The notes: generated from the sequence alone by a model not told the origin. 64,000 nt of DNA from Liquidambar formosana (GCA_039720395.1 CM077828.1:25152717-25216716); one strand, 5' to 3'. Shown: positions 34,860-46,020, counted from the stretch's first letter. Made by a program: numbers and translations.

Positions 34860-35950
34860 GTTTTTGAAGTTCGCGTTTAAGATAAACAAGTCAAATTCAA
34901 TTGAGTTGATATAAGACTTATTCAAGTTCTCTCAGAACTTAAATCATTTAATCTTAATTAGAGTTTTAATTTTGAACTTGTTAATTTAACAAGCTAGCCA
35001 ATCATCAACAACCTTCCGCCCATCTCAGCTTGGTTAATTTAGAGCCTAGCTAAAGACAGTATACCGTATCATTTCAAAAGAAATATATTTTGATGATATA
35101 ACATAGATGTGGCAACACCACATCAAGTACTTTATCAAATGATTTGCTAAGGTAGTAGCATCACATTACCTTTCGAGTGAACTCGGATCACTCCCATCTC
35201 TATTTATTTATTTTTTTTTTATAGGCATCGGATCACTCCCATCTAGTGCTTTAACAATTGCTTTTGCTAATGATTTGCACGACTTAGCTTGGGAATTAAC
35301 TTTGTGGTGATGAACCAAGGTGGGTCTCCCAAGTGAAACTACTATGAGGGTGCTTTGAGGTGTGTATTAATGAGCTCTTCCCTTTCTTGAGGGGATGTTG
35401 CACGAATGACAAGACATAAGTTGAACCATCAAATAAGTTCAAATTGACAATAAAAAGTTAAAAACTGTTTTAAAGTTTATTCAAATTAGAAATTGCTATG
35501 TTAAATTAAGAAATTGTCCAAAAAAATTTTTTAATCTCAAAAATATATATTTTTTGGAAAATTTTATAATTTGAAGAGGCAATTTCTATAATTATTATGA
35601 ATACACTTTAAAACATTCTTACTAATTAACTAATGGTACCACCCTATCATATTTAACATGTTAAGTCTGTCATATAAATATAGATACATAGATTCAACCA
35701 AAAAAATATTTTAAAAGAGGTAAACATATGCGTTCTTGGTAACTTAATTTCCTCTTCAAAAACGTGCAACCCTTGACAACACCATGAGAGCTATATATTA
35801 TTACAATATCATGTGTAAATTTGTCACATGATGCAAGGAGGGGGCCACATGAATTATTGTACGCAAATCGTCGAGAACCATATCCATTAGTATGTGTTGT
35901 TTGTCATGTTTATTTGGTGGCATCTCATTGTTTTAGTAAATTTTTTTTCC
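34860..35950. repeat. Segmental duplication block Q, copy 1 (distal 5' flank of SDR B)
   Basis: This is collinear with 41530-41880 and 48541-48810: TTCAAGTTC-CTC--AACTT, ATGATTTAATCTTA or ATCATTTAATCTTA, GGCCACATGAATTATTGTAC, GTCGAGAACCATATCCATTA and GGTGGCATCTCATTGT. Local insertions, such as 35200-35500, interrupt the match. No coding gene is supported. Confidence 0.75.
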
Positions 35951-36259
35951 CTTTTTACCCTATCCAAATCCCATTAAACTGTTCTTATCTTTCCTTATTA
36001 AATAATACTTAACTAATATTTTTCTTATGTGTTGAGAAAGAGGAAAAAAAAAATTTTATTTGATCATTGCTTATTGAAAAGTATGATTTAAATTTAATCC
36101 ACATACCTAACCGTTGGGGAAAAAAAAAGGTTTTTCAAAACCAAATGTGTATATTATTATTATTCTAGTTGAAATATATATATATATATATGATTGGTTT
36201 TTTTGAATTATGTTTGGAGAAATTTAAATTAGGAAAAAAAAATCTAAAATCCATTAGGC

Positions 36260-36775
36260 TTGGAAATTCATCCCCAAGCCTTCTCCGAGATGTGAAATTT
36301 TCATTCAAAGAAAATTTAGCATTAAAATTGGCAAGGGTTCAAAGGCCATCCATCCCAAAACCTAAAATCCGAGGCCTGAAATTTATGAAGCACATTGACC
36401 TGAACTTATGCTTTCACTTTTGCATACTCAAAAATACTTCTAAGTCTATAAATTCCAACCCTGTGTTTGAACATAAGATGGACTATCGTGGAGGCTTTCA
36501 TGAATATATTTGCTTGCAGTATCTTTAACTTACAATTTATAACCAATGGTCCTTGAGTCTAATGGTATAGCATGTCCCATCTCAATAGAGATTGGGGTTT
36601 GCGGAATAATTCACCAATTTTTTTGGGCCTCATTTTTCAGAAATTTGAATTATTCTAATCACTTAATTGGTGTCCAATATATAGGTTGTTGCATCTGTTT
36701 ACCTTTGGGTTTTCCTTCAACTACGTATAGCAGCTCTTCCAAGACAAGGTAATGGCCTAAATTACTCACACAATG
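36260..36775. repeat. Duplicated block T, copy 2
   Basis: This is the second copy of the block at 29400-29870, with the same landmarks and open stretches in the plus strand (QRPSIPKPKI, HIDLNLCFHFCIL) and minus strand (GHYLVLEEL, YVVEGKP). In the other direction of the short 3' part this copy has a stop where copy 1 is open. It is followed by a hairpin (TTACTCAC ... GTGAGTAA, about 36760-36820). Confidence 0.6.
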
Positions 36776-36839
36776 AAACATCCATGGCCAAAGCTTAACC
36801 ATGGCCATACTACGTGAGTAATTAAACCCATACAAAAAC

Positions 36840-37660
36840 AGTTTCATGTAACTATTTCAAAATAGTTACATATAACTGCTTTGCTATATGTAATTGTTTT
36901 TAGATGTAACTATTTACAAATTTGTACAGAAGAAATGGTGAAGGTAAAACAATTATATGTAACTTTTTATGCTATATGCTTATATGTAATTATTTTTTGA
37001 TATAACTGTTTACAAATTAGTGTAGAATAAATGTTGAATGTAAATTAGTTTATGAACTTATGTGTGTATAATTGGTTGTAGATATAACTGTTACAAAAAA
37101 AAGTGGTTTCTAAAATAGTTACATGTCACTGTTTAAAGATAAACTTAAGATTAATTGTTATTTTCGCACACGCGTTTGATAGAATAGGTGTTGAAGCTAG
37201 TGAAGAAGGCATTGGAGAAACAGGAATAGGCGTTGGTAGAGCTGGTGCAAAATATGGTGGTTTTACCACAAGATCTCGTGTAGAAACTGATGATTTCACC
37301 ATCAGAGGAGGTGTTGCAGAAGCTAGAGCAGGGGTTGGGGGAGTTAGTGCAAAAACTAGAGGTTTCACTACAAAATCTAGTGCAGAAACTTCATCGGAGC
37401 AAGTCACCACCAAATCTCTTGCAAAAATTAATGGTTCCATCACTAGACGAGATGTTAAGGAAGATGGAGTTGGGGTTGGCAAAGCTGTTGCAAATTTTTG
37501 TGGTTTCACCACCAGATCTGGTGCAGAAAATTCACAAAAGGAGGTTCTGGAGAAGGAGGAGTAGGATGTTGACAGTGTATGGACGGTAGAAACTTCTCCA
37601 GAAAGAATGCAAGTATGAAGCTAGCAGCAGGACGTTATAAACACAGGGTGAGTGATGAAA
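36840..37660 (+). repeat. Degenerate tandem repeats with an overlapping open frame
   Basis: 36845-37135 holds diverged repeats of an ATGTAACTATTTACAAATT type. 37180-37545 holds a second repeat type with GGTTTCACCACAAGATCT and GTGCAGAAA. The latter stays open on the plus strand (37103-37564, repeats of GFTTRSxAE and GVGxA), and also in a second plus frame and a minus frame. A coding role is doubtful because three frames are open, which is what a triplet-compatible repeat gives. No known domain is seen. Confidence 0.5.
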
Positions 37661-37665
37661 GGTAT

Positions 37666-38822
37666 TGTAATACCCCTAATATTTATTGATTTATTTTATG
37701 TGTACTTTCAGTAGAATTGTGCTGATTTTATATATTGATATATATAATAGTAGAAGTGGTGTATGTGTTCTTGGTGGACTTGACCATAGTAGATGATTTT
37801 ATATATATTGATAATATATATAAATAGAGGAAGAATGGGGAAGAATCGGTTGTGGAGGAAACAAAAGACAAAAGAAGAGAAGAAAAGAAGAAAAGAAGAG
37901 AAGAAAGTCAAAAGAAGAAAATAAAGAAGGAAGAAAAAAGTGGCGTGAGAAGAGAAGAAAAGAAAGAAGAAAGGAAAAAATGGCGGGTAGGTGTAGAAAA
38001 AAGAAAGAAGAAATAAATGAAGAGAGAGAAAAAGGAGAAAGGGATGTGAGAAAGAAGGGAGAAAAAGAGAACTAGAGAAAGAAATAAATAGAGAAGAAGG
38101 GAGGAAAGAAAGAATGGCATGGAGCAAGCCGAGAGAGGCAGTGGGTCGGCGAGCATAGGAGCTCCAATTCGACTCTTGTTAGTATGAATTTTGTATTTTT
38201 GAACCAATCTACACATTTACAGTTGTGGTTAATCATTTTATTCATTCATTTTTGAGGTAGAGGGTTTAATTCTTGTACAGTGAATGATGAATATTTTGAT
38301 TCGTATATTTGATGGTGATATTATTTGATGTCATGGATTATGATGATTGATTTTATTGAGGTCAATATATTTGAGAATTGAATTATTATTGATAAGTGGA
38401 TTATATTTGAGGTTTACGATTTGAAGTTCGTATTATTTGATTTATATATTATTTTGAATATATAAATACTTGCATGTGATATTTGAAACATTATTTATTA
38501 TATAGGAATTGGATTTCATACTGGGCTGTTGTTTGCTCATCCCAATATATTTTCAGGTCATCATTATTGGAGGCACATAGTAGAATTAGAGTCGAGATTT
38601 GGAGAAGTAATCGCATGTATTTATTTTTACTTAAAACTGATATAATTTTATTCATTAGGTTGGCCAATGTATATTGATGAAAATTTTTGGGTTAACCATC
38701 GTTACCCGCAGCTGCGCAATACTCTGTATTTTTAAAGATAATTTATTTTTGAAAGAGTTTTATTTGTACGGAGCTCATAAAAATTATACGTGTTTACCAT
38801 ATATAAATTTTGGGGCATTACA
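37666..38822. mobile_element. Solo LTR of an LTR retrotransposon
   Basis: The 1157-base unit begins TGTAATACCCC and ends GGGGCATTACA, the short inverted termini typical of plant LTRs. It is flanked by a perfect 5-bp duplication GGTAT (37661-37665 and 38823-38827). A purine-rich stretch (37840-38120) and an AT-rich part lie inside. No internal retroviral genes are present, so it arose by recombination between LTRs. Confidence 0.92.
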
Positions 38823-38929
38823 GGTATTTTTGTCTATGTATATTTTCATGGACTTGAGGCAGTACAAATATTTTTATTGGATTTATGGCTACACAAGTCC
38901 AATTTTATGGACTTGTGACCAAAGTCCCC

Positions 38930-40424
38930 CTTTAGTAAACATCCTTTATTAGCTTCTGATTTTTGTAAACACCCTTTAAACCCTCCTTTTTTTTTTTTAA
39001 ATTAAAAAAGAATTATAAAGTAAGTGCTAACAGCGCAGCGTTAGTAATGACGCTTTCAACATTTTTTTCTTCCCTTTTTTTTTTTTTTTTGGTCTTTATA
39101 CGGTCCATATTTTACATTTGTTTATGTCAAAACTATATTTCGCACTTCTTTTTCTGTTTTTTGGAAATATAAAATTCATTAGAAAAAAAATTGTTGCATC
39201 TCAATATACAAATTTTTCTCAATGATTATCTATAAATTTACAGTATTTAAAATATGTAATTAATCTTGTCTAGGCCCATCCTGTCATTAGAGCATCTCCA
39301 ATGGGGCTAGCTATCCAACTCCCTTAGCTATTTTCGTTAGCCAAATCATTTTTTTCCTTCTCCAATGAACTAACTATTTTAGCTATCATTATTTCGACTA
39401 ACTACATACATTCGCTTGCTAAACTATTTTTAGTTAAAAAAGGTTATACTTGTTTTCTCTATATGCATCATTTCCTGTTTATTTCTTAAAAAAAGTAAGA
39501 TTATTAATAAAAATTTGAAATGGTTCAAAAATAACTAGTACTCTTGGCGCACTCACTTAGATAACTAATTGGCTATTTTAAAAAATATCATTTTGCTATT
39601 TAAAGTAGCAAAAAAATAGCTAGTATCCTTATAAGTGCTCTTAGTTTCTCAATAATAAGAGAACTACCGCGCGTGATAACGCCCAAATAAGATCGCCATA
39701 ATTGGTTGGCCCCTTCTAACATTGTGAGGAAAAAAAAAAAAAAAAAAAAAAGATCAATATTATAATATAGATAAATGGAAAGGATTCTCTGGCATTTTGC
39801 CATGTTGAGTTTTAATTTCTATTTGATAAATTAGTTACAATAATTAAGAAGTTAGTAATAGCATCAGTGCATCAAAGCAACTTTTGCTAGTCATCAAAAC
39901 CATTGTCACATTCCTACCATGAAAAAGGATCATTGTCTCATGTATTCAGCTTGTTCTATTAGACTATAACCCAGACGGCATTGTAGTTGCAGCCAATTTG
40001 AGGCCTAGCTCTCTCTAATAACGTCATTTCAATTTCAATCTACTAAAAAAAAATCGTAATCATGCACCGGAAATTTTTAATAAATAATGTTTACAAAACA
40101 AAGCATAATCACAGAGCACAATAATTTGACCCACCATTCGATATTTCTATTTTTAATAAATCATGTTTAGAAAACAAAGCTTAAATATATGAGATAGTAC
40201 CACCACAAGCACCTTTATTTTCTGAAAATAGTTGAAAATTTTCCAATAATCAAGCAAATTTTATAAAATCAAATGCTTCAAATTGACAAATAAAAATTAC
40301 ATAATGCATAAGTAAGGATCCTCTCTATTATCATGGACGGTTTAATAAAATCTAAATAAACCGTTCAGATCAGGTGGCTCTCCTATAATGAGTGAGTGCC
40401 GGGTGACATGAACCTCTTTCCCTC
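38930..40424. repeat. Segmental duplication block P, copy 2 (3' flank of SDR C)
   Basis: This matches 30340-31663 in order. An extra segment at about 39290-39640 (GCATCTCCAATGGGGCTAGC ... AAGTGCTCTTA) is absent from copies 1 and 3; it resembles a MITE because both ends contain an AGAGCA/TGCTCT-type motif. An A run lies at 39730-39750. Confidence 0.8.
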
Positions 40425-41255
40425 CTAAATAGAATCCTTCTTACCAATCCAAGGTAGACTGCCTTTGAAGCCACCATCAACGGCCAGATCATGTCCATTG
40501 ACAAAGGCAGAATCATCAGATGCCAGAAACAACACAGCATCTGCCACATCTGTGGCTTTCAGCACCACCCCTTTCAAGCTCGTGTACGGCTCATACGCCT
40601 TCCCAATTTCCTCCGCGTCCGTCAACTGAATCGACTGGCATAGCATCGGCGTCGCCACCGCGTACGGCGACACCGAGTTCACTCTAATTCCATGCTCCCC
40701 TAGCTGCCGGCTCGCCGATCGCATAAGCCCAAGCACGGCGTGCTTTGACATGAAGTAATCGGTCCGCCTGACACCGCCGTGACGAGCCATAAAGCTGGCG
40801 GTGCACACGATGCTGCCCTTCACGCGCCCTTCAACCATCACGCGCCCTGCATGCTTCACGCACGCTGCCATTCCACGTACGTTGACTGCGAATAGACGAT
40901 CAAAGGCCGACAAGTCAAGATCGAGGATGGTCTGATCGGAGCTGCTGACGATTCCGGCGTTGCTGAACATAATGTCGAGCTGGCCGTAAATCTCAACCGT
41001 CCGTTCCACCATGGATTTGACTTGGTGCTCATCAGTAACATCACAGTGGATGTAGGTGCACCGGTGGGAGCCGATGGATGTGGCTACTTGTTGGCCTAAT
41101 TCGTCTTGGATATCGGCGATCACAACCGCACGTGCACCATGATCGGCAAAGAGACGTACGGTGGCCTCCCCGATGCCGCTTGCACCACCGGTGATAATGG
41201 CTACTTTGCCTTCCAGTTTCATCTTGCACACTGTAGACGTACTACTGTCTGTCAT
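40425..41255 (-). CDS. SDR110C short-chain dehydrogenase, array gene C
   Basis: This single-exon gene of 276 residues starts at the ATG at 41255 (MTDSSTSTVCKMKLEGK); only a GTG is in frame upstream. All family motifs are present: TGGASGIG, IADIQD, FSNAG, Ser in CTASF and YFMSK. It is the closest relative of gene B (about 94 percent identical by eye). The loop before the catalytic Tyr reads FMARHGGVRRTDYF, with V-to-F, V-to-M, D-to-V and V-to-F changes relative to B. The promoter-proximal segment that carries the TATA-like motif in B is missing here, so expression may differ. Substrate unknown. Confidence 0.93.
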   Translation of the reverse strand: MTDSSTSTVCKMKLEGKVAIITGGASGIGEATVRLFADHGARAVVIADIQDELGQQVATSIGSHRCTYIHCDVTDEHQVKSMVERTVEIYGQLDIMFSNAGIVSSSDQTILDLDLSAFDRLFAVNVRGMAACVKHAGRVMVEGRVKGSIVCTASFMARHGGVRRTDYFMSKHAVLGLMRSASRQLGEHGIRVNSVSPYAVATPMLCQSIQLTDAEEIGKAYEPYTSLKGVVLKATDVADAVLFLASDDSAFVNGHDLAVDGGFKGSLPWIGKKDSI

Positions 41256-41880
41256 TTTGTTCCACACAATGGAGAAGATGGCTTTTTGTCTTCTCTTCCA
41301 AGAAAATGGTCCCCTTTACTTTATGGTAACTTTATTACGGCAAATCATCCTCCTTTTTTTCGATCTCCTTATTCGCTTACTCCCTTCTTTTATTTATTAC
41401 TCCGTATTATTTTTCCCTCTTTACCACCGAAACCAACTATTTTTATTTATTTATTTTCCTAAATAAGAAATAAATAAATAAAAACGAATTGAAATTGCTA
41501 TTCCTACACAATAATTATTCTAGATTGGCTCAGTATACAAGTTGTTGGAGTTCACTCGAGATTCAAATGATTTAATCTTAGAACCTTAATGTTGAACATG
41601 CTAATTTAACAAGCCAATCGTGAGCAGCCTTCGCTCATCTAGATTGTATTAAAATTAGAGAATAAAAACTATATTAAAATTGGAAAATTGCTATGTTAAA
41701 TTAAGAAATTGCAAGTCCAAATTTCTTTTTTAATCTCAAAAATATTTTTTTGGAAAAATTTATAGCCATATCATCATATTGGAGGGGGGCCACATGAATT
41801 ATTGTACGCGAATCGTCGAGAACCATATCCATTATTATGTGTTGTTTGTCATGTTTATTTGGTGGCATCTCATTGTCTTG
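41256..41880. repeat. 5' flank of SDR C, block Q copy 2
   Basis: This matches the B flank at 32500-32600, 33780-33880 and 34900-35930 but is compact, without the insertions found there. Just upstream of the ATG, the segment with GTCGTCTTATAGGATTAAAG in B is absent. No gene is seen. Confidence 0.75.
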
Positions 41881-42364
41881 GATTTTGGTATTGAGCCCAC
41901 TATTTCTCTGTCTACTCTATCTATGATGATGCTTTTATCATGACAACAACCCTTTCCCACTAGGGCGTGTCCTTCAGCCCTAGTGTCCATGACTTGGGCG
42001 TGTTGATTTTTAATTTCTTTAGTTATAATAATAGCATCAATTTTTCAAAAGGACTTTTGCAAGACTTCAAGCCATTGTCTCATTCCTACAAAGGAATATA
42101 AAGAATATCTAATGCTTGTTTCATTGAGCCATATTCCATTAGTGTATAACCTATATGACCTTATAATGAGGAAAATTTGTAAGCATTGGGAATAGATTGG
42201 TACCCCCACCATTTGATTGATCCCAATTTGGCAAATCAGATTTTCAAGACAAATTAAGCATGATTATAGACAACTTCACCATCTTAATTTATTTTCCAAA
42301 CATAGTCTTTCTAACCAAACAACATACTCAAAATCAACCTCTTCAAAATTACCATATTAGCACT
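41881..42364. repeat. Segmental duplication block R, copy 1 (3' flank of SDR D)
   Basis: This matches 48810-49538 downstream of gene E: GATGCTTTTATCATG, CAACAACCCTTTCCCAC, TAATTTCTTTAGTTATAATA, AAGAATATCTAATGCT, GATTTTCAAGACAAATTAAG and CATACTCAAAATCAACCTC. The E copy has an extra insert (49199-49440). Confidence 0.85.
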
Positions 42365-43159
42365 TCATCGCAGGAACCCACCATCGACCACAAGATCATG
42401 TCCGGTGACAAACGCAGAATCATCAGAGACAAGGAACAAAACAGCATCTGCCACGTGTGTGGCTTTTAGCACTACCCCTCTCAAGCTTGGATACGGCTCG
42501 TAAACCTTCTCAACCTGCTCCACGTCCATCTGAAGCGCGTGGCACATCAAGGGCGTCGCGATAGCGTACGGTGACACAGAGTTCACCCTAATTCCATGCA
42601 CCCCCAGCTGCCGGCTCGCCGATCGGACCAGCCCGGTCACCGCGTGCTTCGACATGACGTAATCGGTCCTCCTGTCGCCGCCTCTGCTCCCCGACACACT
42701 GGCGGTGCATACGATGGTCCCCTTCACCCGCCCCTCAACCATCACGCGCGCTGCATGCTTCACGCACGCAGCCATTCCACGTACGTTGATGGCAAAGAGG
42801 CGGTCAAAGGACGAAAAGTCAAGATCGAGGATCTTCTGATCGGAGCTGCTTATGATTCCGGCGTTGCTGAACATAATGTCGAGCTGGCCGTAAATCTCGA
42901 CCGTCCGTTCCACCATGGATTTGACTTGGTGTTCGTCAGTAACATCGCAGTGGATGTAGGTGCACCGGTGTGAGCCGATAGATGAGGCTACTTGTTGGCC
43001 TAGTTCGTCTTGAATGTCCGCAATCACGACGGCGCGTGCGCCATGCTCGGCGAAAAGACGGGCGGTAGCCTCCCCGATGCCGCTTGCGCCACCGGTGATG
43101 ATGGCTACTTTGGCTTCAACCTTTTTCGGGCACACCGTAGATGATGTAGTCTCTGTCAT
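42365..43159 (-). CDS. SDR110C short-chain dehydrogenase, array gene D
   Basis: This single-exon gene of 264 residues starts at the ATG at 43159 (MTETTSSTVCPKK); upstream in frame there is only TTG. Motifs are TGGASGIG, IADIQD, FSNAG, Ser in CTASV and YVMSK. The C-terminus is short (DGGFLR). It differs from gene E at about 14 of 264 residues by eye, and both flanks are shared with E, so D and E are recent duplicates. The loop before the catalytic Tyr reads VSGSRGGDRRTDYV. A CATAAG motif lies about 80 bases upstream. Same enzyme class as A; substrate unknown. Confidence 0.93.
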   Translation of the reverse strand: MTETTSSTVCPKKVEAKVAIITGGASGIGEATARLFAEHGARAVVIADIQDELGQQVASSIGSHRCTYIHCDVTDEHQVKSMVERTVEIYGQLDIMFSNAGIISSSDQKILDLDFSSFDRLFAINVRGMAACVKHAARVMVEGRVKGTIVCTASVSGSRGGDRRTDYVMSKHAVTGLVRSASRQLGVHGIRVNSVSPYAIATPLMCHALQMDVEQVEKVYEPYPSLRGVVLKATHVADAVLFLVSDDSAFVTGHDLVVDGGFLR

Positions 43160-43238
43160 TTTCGAATCGCACAATAGAGAAGATAGATGTCGATGAGTAG
43201 ATGGGATAGGTCCCGTCGTCTCTGCCGAGAATCTGGTC

Positions 43239-43246
43239 CTTATGTA
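43239..43246 (-). promoter_or_regulatory. Candidate TATA-like motif of SDR D
   Basis: CCTACATAAGGACC on the minus strand lies about 80 bases before the ATG. It aligns with CCTATAAGACGACC upstream of A and B and is identical in E. It is a weaker TATA match than that of A/B. Confidence 0.4.
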
Positions 43247-43259
43247 GGATTGGCTTGTA

Positions 43260-44449
43260 GTCCATTTGTTCCAACAAAATGACTCTACTTAGATCACCGG
43301 CCCACATAAACACATGAGTTGGGTACTAGTCAAATGGGTCCAAATTCATGTGTTTCATGTCCTTAGGACCCAACTCATTTGTTTAGGTGGGTGGACATGT
43401 CCAAAGATGGTGAAGTTGCAAAAGGAGCAAGGATTCAATGCTGAGGTGAAAAAATTTAACACCGTGATGGGCTCAGTCAGTTTAAAATCTTATTTAACGA
43501 TTGAGATCAGCTCAGCACGATGCTAAATTGTACGAACTTGGCACCAAATCCTTAGTCATCATGACCCCCCCGCCCAATTAATTTTTTTTAACATTCCCAT
43601 TTCCATATTGGACAAATAAATTTGGGTGAGTTTTAGATTAGTCGATCTATGGGAAAATAATTACAATCGGAAGAAATTGTTAGTTAAGTTAGTAGTCATC
43701 TATTGGAAAGTTAGTAGCATTTAGCACTTACCTGTACTTACTCCCCCCGTCTCACAAAGATAGGTCATGCTTGACAAAACATAGAGTTTAAGAAAAATAT
43801 ATCATTACATTGATTTGTCATTTATTAGATTCAATATTTCCAAATATAGCCTCTCCTTTTTTGTATTACATTTTGTGTTGAAAGTAATTATTGAAATAAT
43901 AAAGGGTAATATAGGAAACTTAAAAAATTTAATATTCAACTTTTCAAAGGGGACAAACATTTTGGGACAAAAAAATAGCAAATATGCCTTATCTTTGTGG
44001 ACTGAGAAAGTATTTTCCTATAGCCCGATCAATCTAAAATACTCCCAATTTTGGATCAAAAAAAAAAATAAATAAATACCAAATATATTCGTTTTTCCAA
44101 AGTTATTATTATTAGTTTTTCTGTTTTGGGGTTATTTTACCGCTGAAACTCATTGCGGCACCATTTGTTCATTACAAAAGAATTGAGGAAAATGCTATCA
44201 TTCTCAATTTTTTTTTTTTTTTTCCCATTTACATTAATCTAAAAAGGTCCTTTTAAATTGACTGATGCAATCACTTTATTGTCCCTCTAAACTTTTTGAA
44301 TGGACCCATTCATTCAAAGATGCATTATACCTTTATACGTTCACTCTCTATGTAGAATAGTACTCCCAAACCAAAACAATCATTTTTCATATTGGGCAAC
44401 CGAAAAGCAGAATAGGCCCAGAAATGTTTTGTGATATTAATTTAAGGGT
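43260..44449. repeat. Segmental duplication block S, copy 1 (5' flank of SDR D)
   Basis: This is collinear with 50440-52550 upstream of gene E, from ACATAAACACATGAGTTGGG through GTACGAACT-GGCAC to AGCAGAATAGGCCC. Copy-specific insertions are the MITE at 43741-44010 here and the Mutator-like element at 50664-51850 in the E copy. Homology ends at about 44449/52545. Confidence 0.88.
43741..44010. mobile_element. Stowaway-type (Tc1/mariner) MITE
   Basis: The 270-base unit begins CTCCCCCCGTCTCACAAAGA and ends in the inverse (TCTTTGTGGACTGAGAAAG), flanked by TA on both sides. The paralogous flank of gene E has an empty site reading GTACTTATTTTCTTATAG. The insertion therefore postdates the D/E duplication, or was excised from E. 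Confidence 0.88.
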
Positions 44450-44542
44450 TATTAATGATTTAGTACCATTAATTTTTACCTTTTTTTTCAATATAGTCCA
44501 CAAATTTTGATATTGTGCGATTTTAGGATAATTTTAAATTTA

Positions 44543-46020
44543 GAGCAAACTACATATTAGTGTCACTAACTTTACCCCAAATTTCAATGTTGTATATAAA
44601 CTTTTAATTTGTCCAATTTAGTGCACTAACTATACATTAGTGTTTCAATGTAGGTAAACAAGGGACGGCCGTTTAGTTTACTAACGGAGACCTCACGTGG
44701 CGCTGACGTGGCGATCCACGTGGCGCTGACGTGGCATCCCTAGTTGAGTCTCCTTAAGAAAAATTACATATTAGTGTCACTAACTTTACCCCAAATTTCA
44801 ATGTGATACATAAACTTTTAATTTGTCCAATTTAATGCACTAACTATACATTAGTGTTTCAATGTGGATAAACATGGGACGACTGTTTAATTCACTAACG
44901 AGGACCTTATGTGCGCTTACGTGGTAGCCCATCTGCCACCGATGTGGCATCCCTGGTGGAGTCTCCATCAAAGCTGTTTCAACGAACCCATTCATAGTCA
45001 GAAATGATAGAACATAGGAAACCCCACCTTCCCTCCCATTTCCATTTTCCATTTTCCATTTTCCATTTCCCTTTTCCCTTTCCCAACATACGTAATTACA
45101 ATTCCTTCTATCTGAAGAGAAGAAAGGCTACTATTGAAAGTAGGAAGATATTCACCATGTCTTCCACTACTGCCACCACCACCACTATTGCCACCATGGA
45201 AAGATAGACACACTGGTGCCACTTATGTGATATGAGAGTCTCCCCCTTCCCCCATTCTTCTCCACCCTTATTGCCACATTAACGACTTCCTCAAAGAAAT
45301 GGAGTTTTCCCTCTCCTCTTCTCCCTAACCCTAATTCCACCTTCTATCCTTTCTCTATTCTCTCCCCTCCCCAAACCCGCGCGTTGTCCCCCACCCCTAC
45401 CACCATTCCCGAAGATAATCTTTACCATTCTTCAGATCAGTTCGTAGTCGATGTGGAAGCAAAGTAGCTCCTTGCGTCCCCCACTTCCACCACTATTCTC
45501 ACTCTTGGGTCAGAAGCCTTAGATCATAAGGGGTTATCAATGTAAGCAATCTCTCAGATGCTGCGCACGTGAGATGCAAATGGTGGGAAAAAATGGGGAG
45601 ACTCCACCAGGGATGCCACATCAGTGCAAGATGGGCCACCACGTGAGGGCACATGAGGTCCCCATTAGTGAAGTAAATGGTCATCCCATGGTTACCCACA
45701 TTGAAACACTAATGTATAGTTAGTGCATTAAATTGGACAAATTAAAAGTTTATGCACCACATTGAAATTTGGGGTAAAGTTAGTGACACTAATATGTAAT
45801 TTTTCCTAGGGAGACTCCACCAGGGATGCCACGTCAGCGCCACGTGGATCGCCACGTCAACGCCACGTGAGGTCTCCGTTAGTAAACTAAACGGCCGTCC
45901 CTTGTTTACCCACATTGAAACACTAATGTATAGTTAGTGCACTAAATTGGACAAATTATAAGTTTATACACCACATTGAAATTTGGGGTAAAGTTAGTGA
46001 CACTAATATGTAGTTTGCCC
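44543..46020. mobile_element. Mutator-like foldback element (1478 bp) with repeated arms
   Basis: A perfect 9-bp duplication TTAAATTTA flanks the element (44534-44542 and 46021-46029). The termini are GAGCAAACTACATATTAG and, inverted, GGGCAAACTACATATTAG. Each arm consists of two tandem copies of a unit of roughly 210-230 bases containing CACTAACTTTACCCCAAATT, AATTTGTCCAATTTA and a GACGTGG/CACGTGG-rich part, so the element holds four copies in a mirror arrangement. The centre (about 45000-45590) is unrelated sequence with no convincing gene. Confidence 0.92.

Noticed and set aside
36840..37140. Possible CRISPR-like or regulatory spaced repeat array (ATGTAACTATTT motifs)
   Set aside because: Repeat units are diverged and unevenly spaced, and the sequence is plant nuclear DNA; a decayed tandem repeat explains it.
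37708..38216. Long Phe/Ser/Leu-rich minus-strand frames
   Set aside because: They are translations of a purine-rich low-complexity stretch inside the solo LTR.
42596..42973. Plus-strand open frames opposite the SDR genes (also at 49818-50177, 53359-53724, 26978-27181)
   Set aside because: They mirror the minus-strand SDR coding sequence, and their length follows from GC-rich codon bias there. No independent start context or domain is present.
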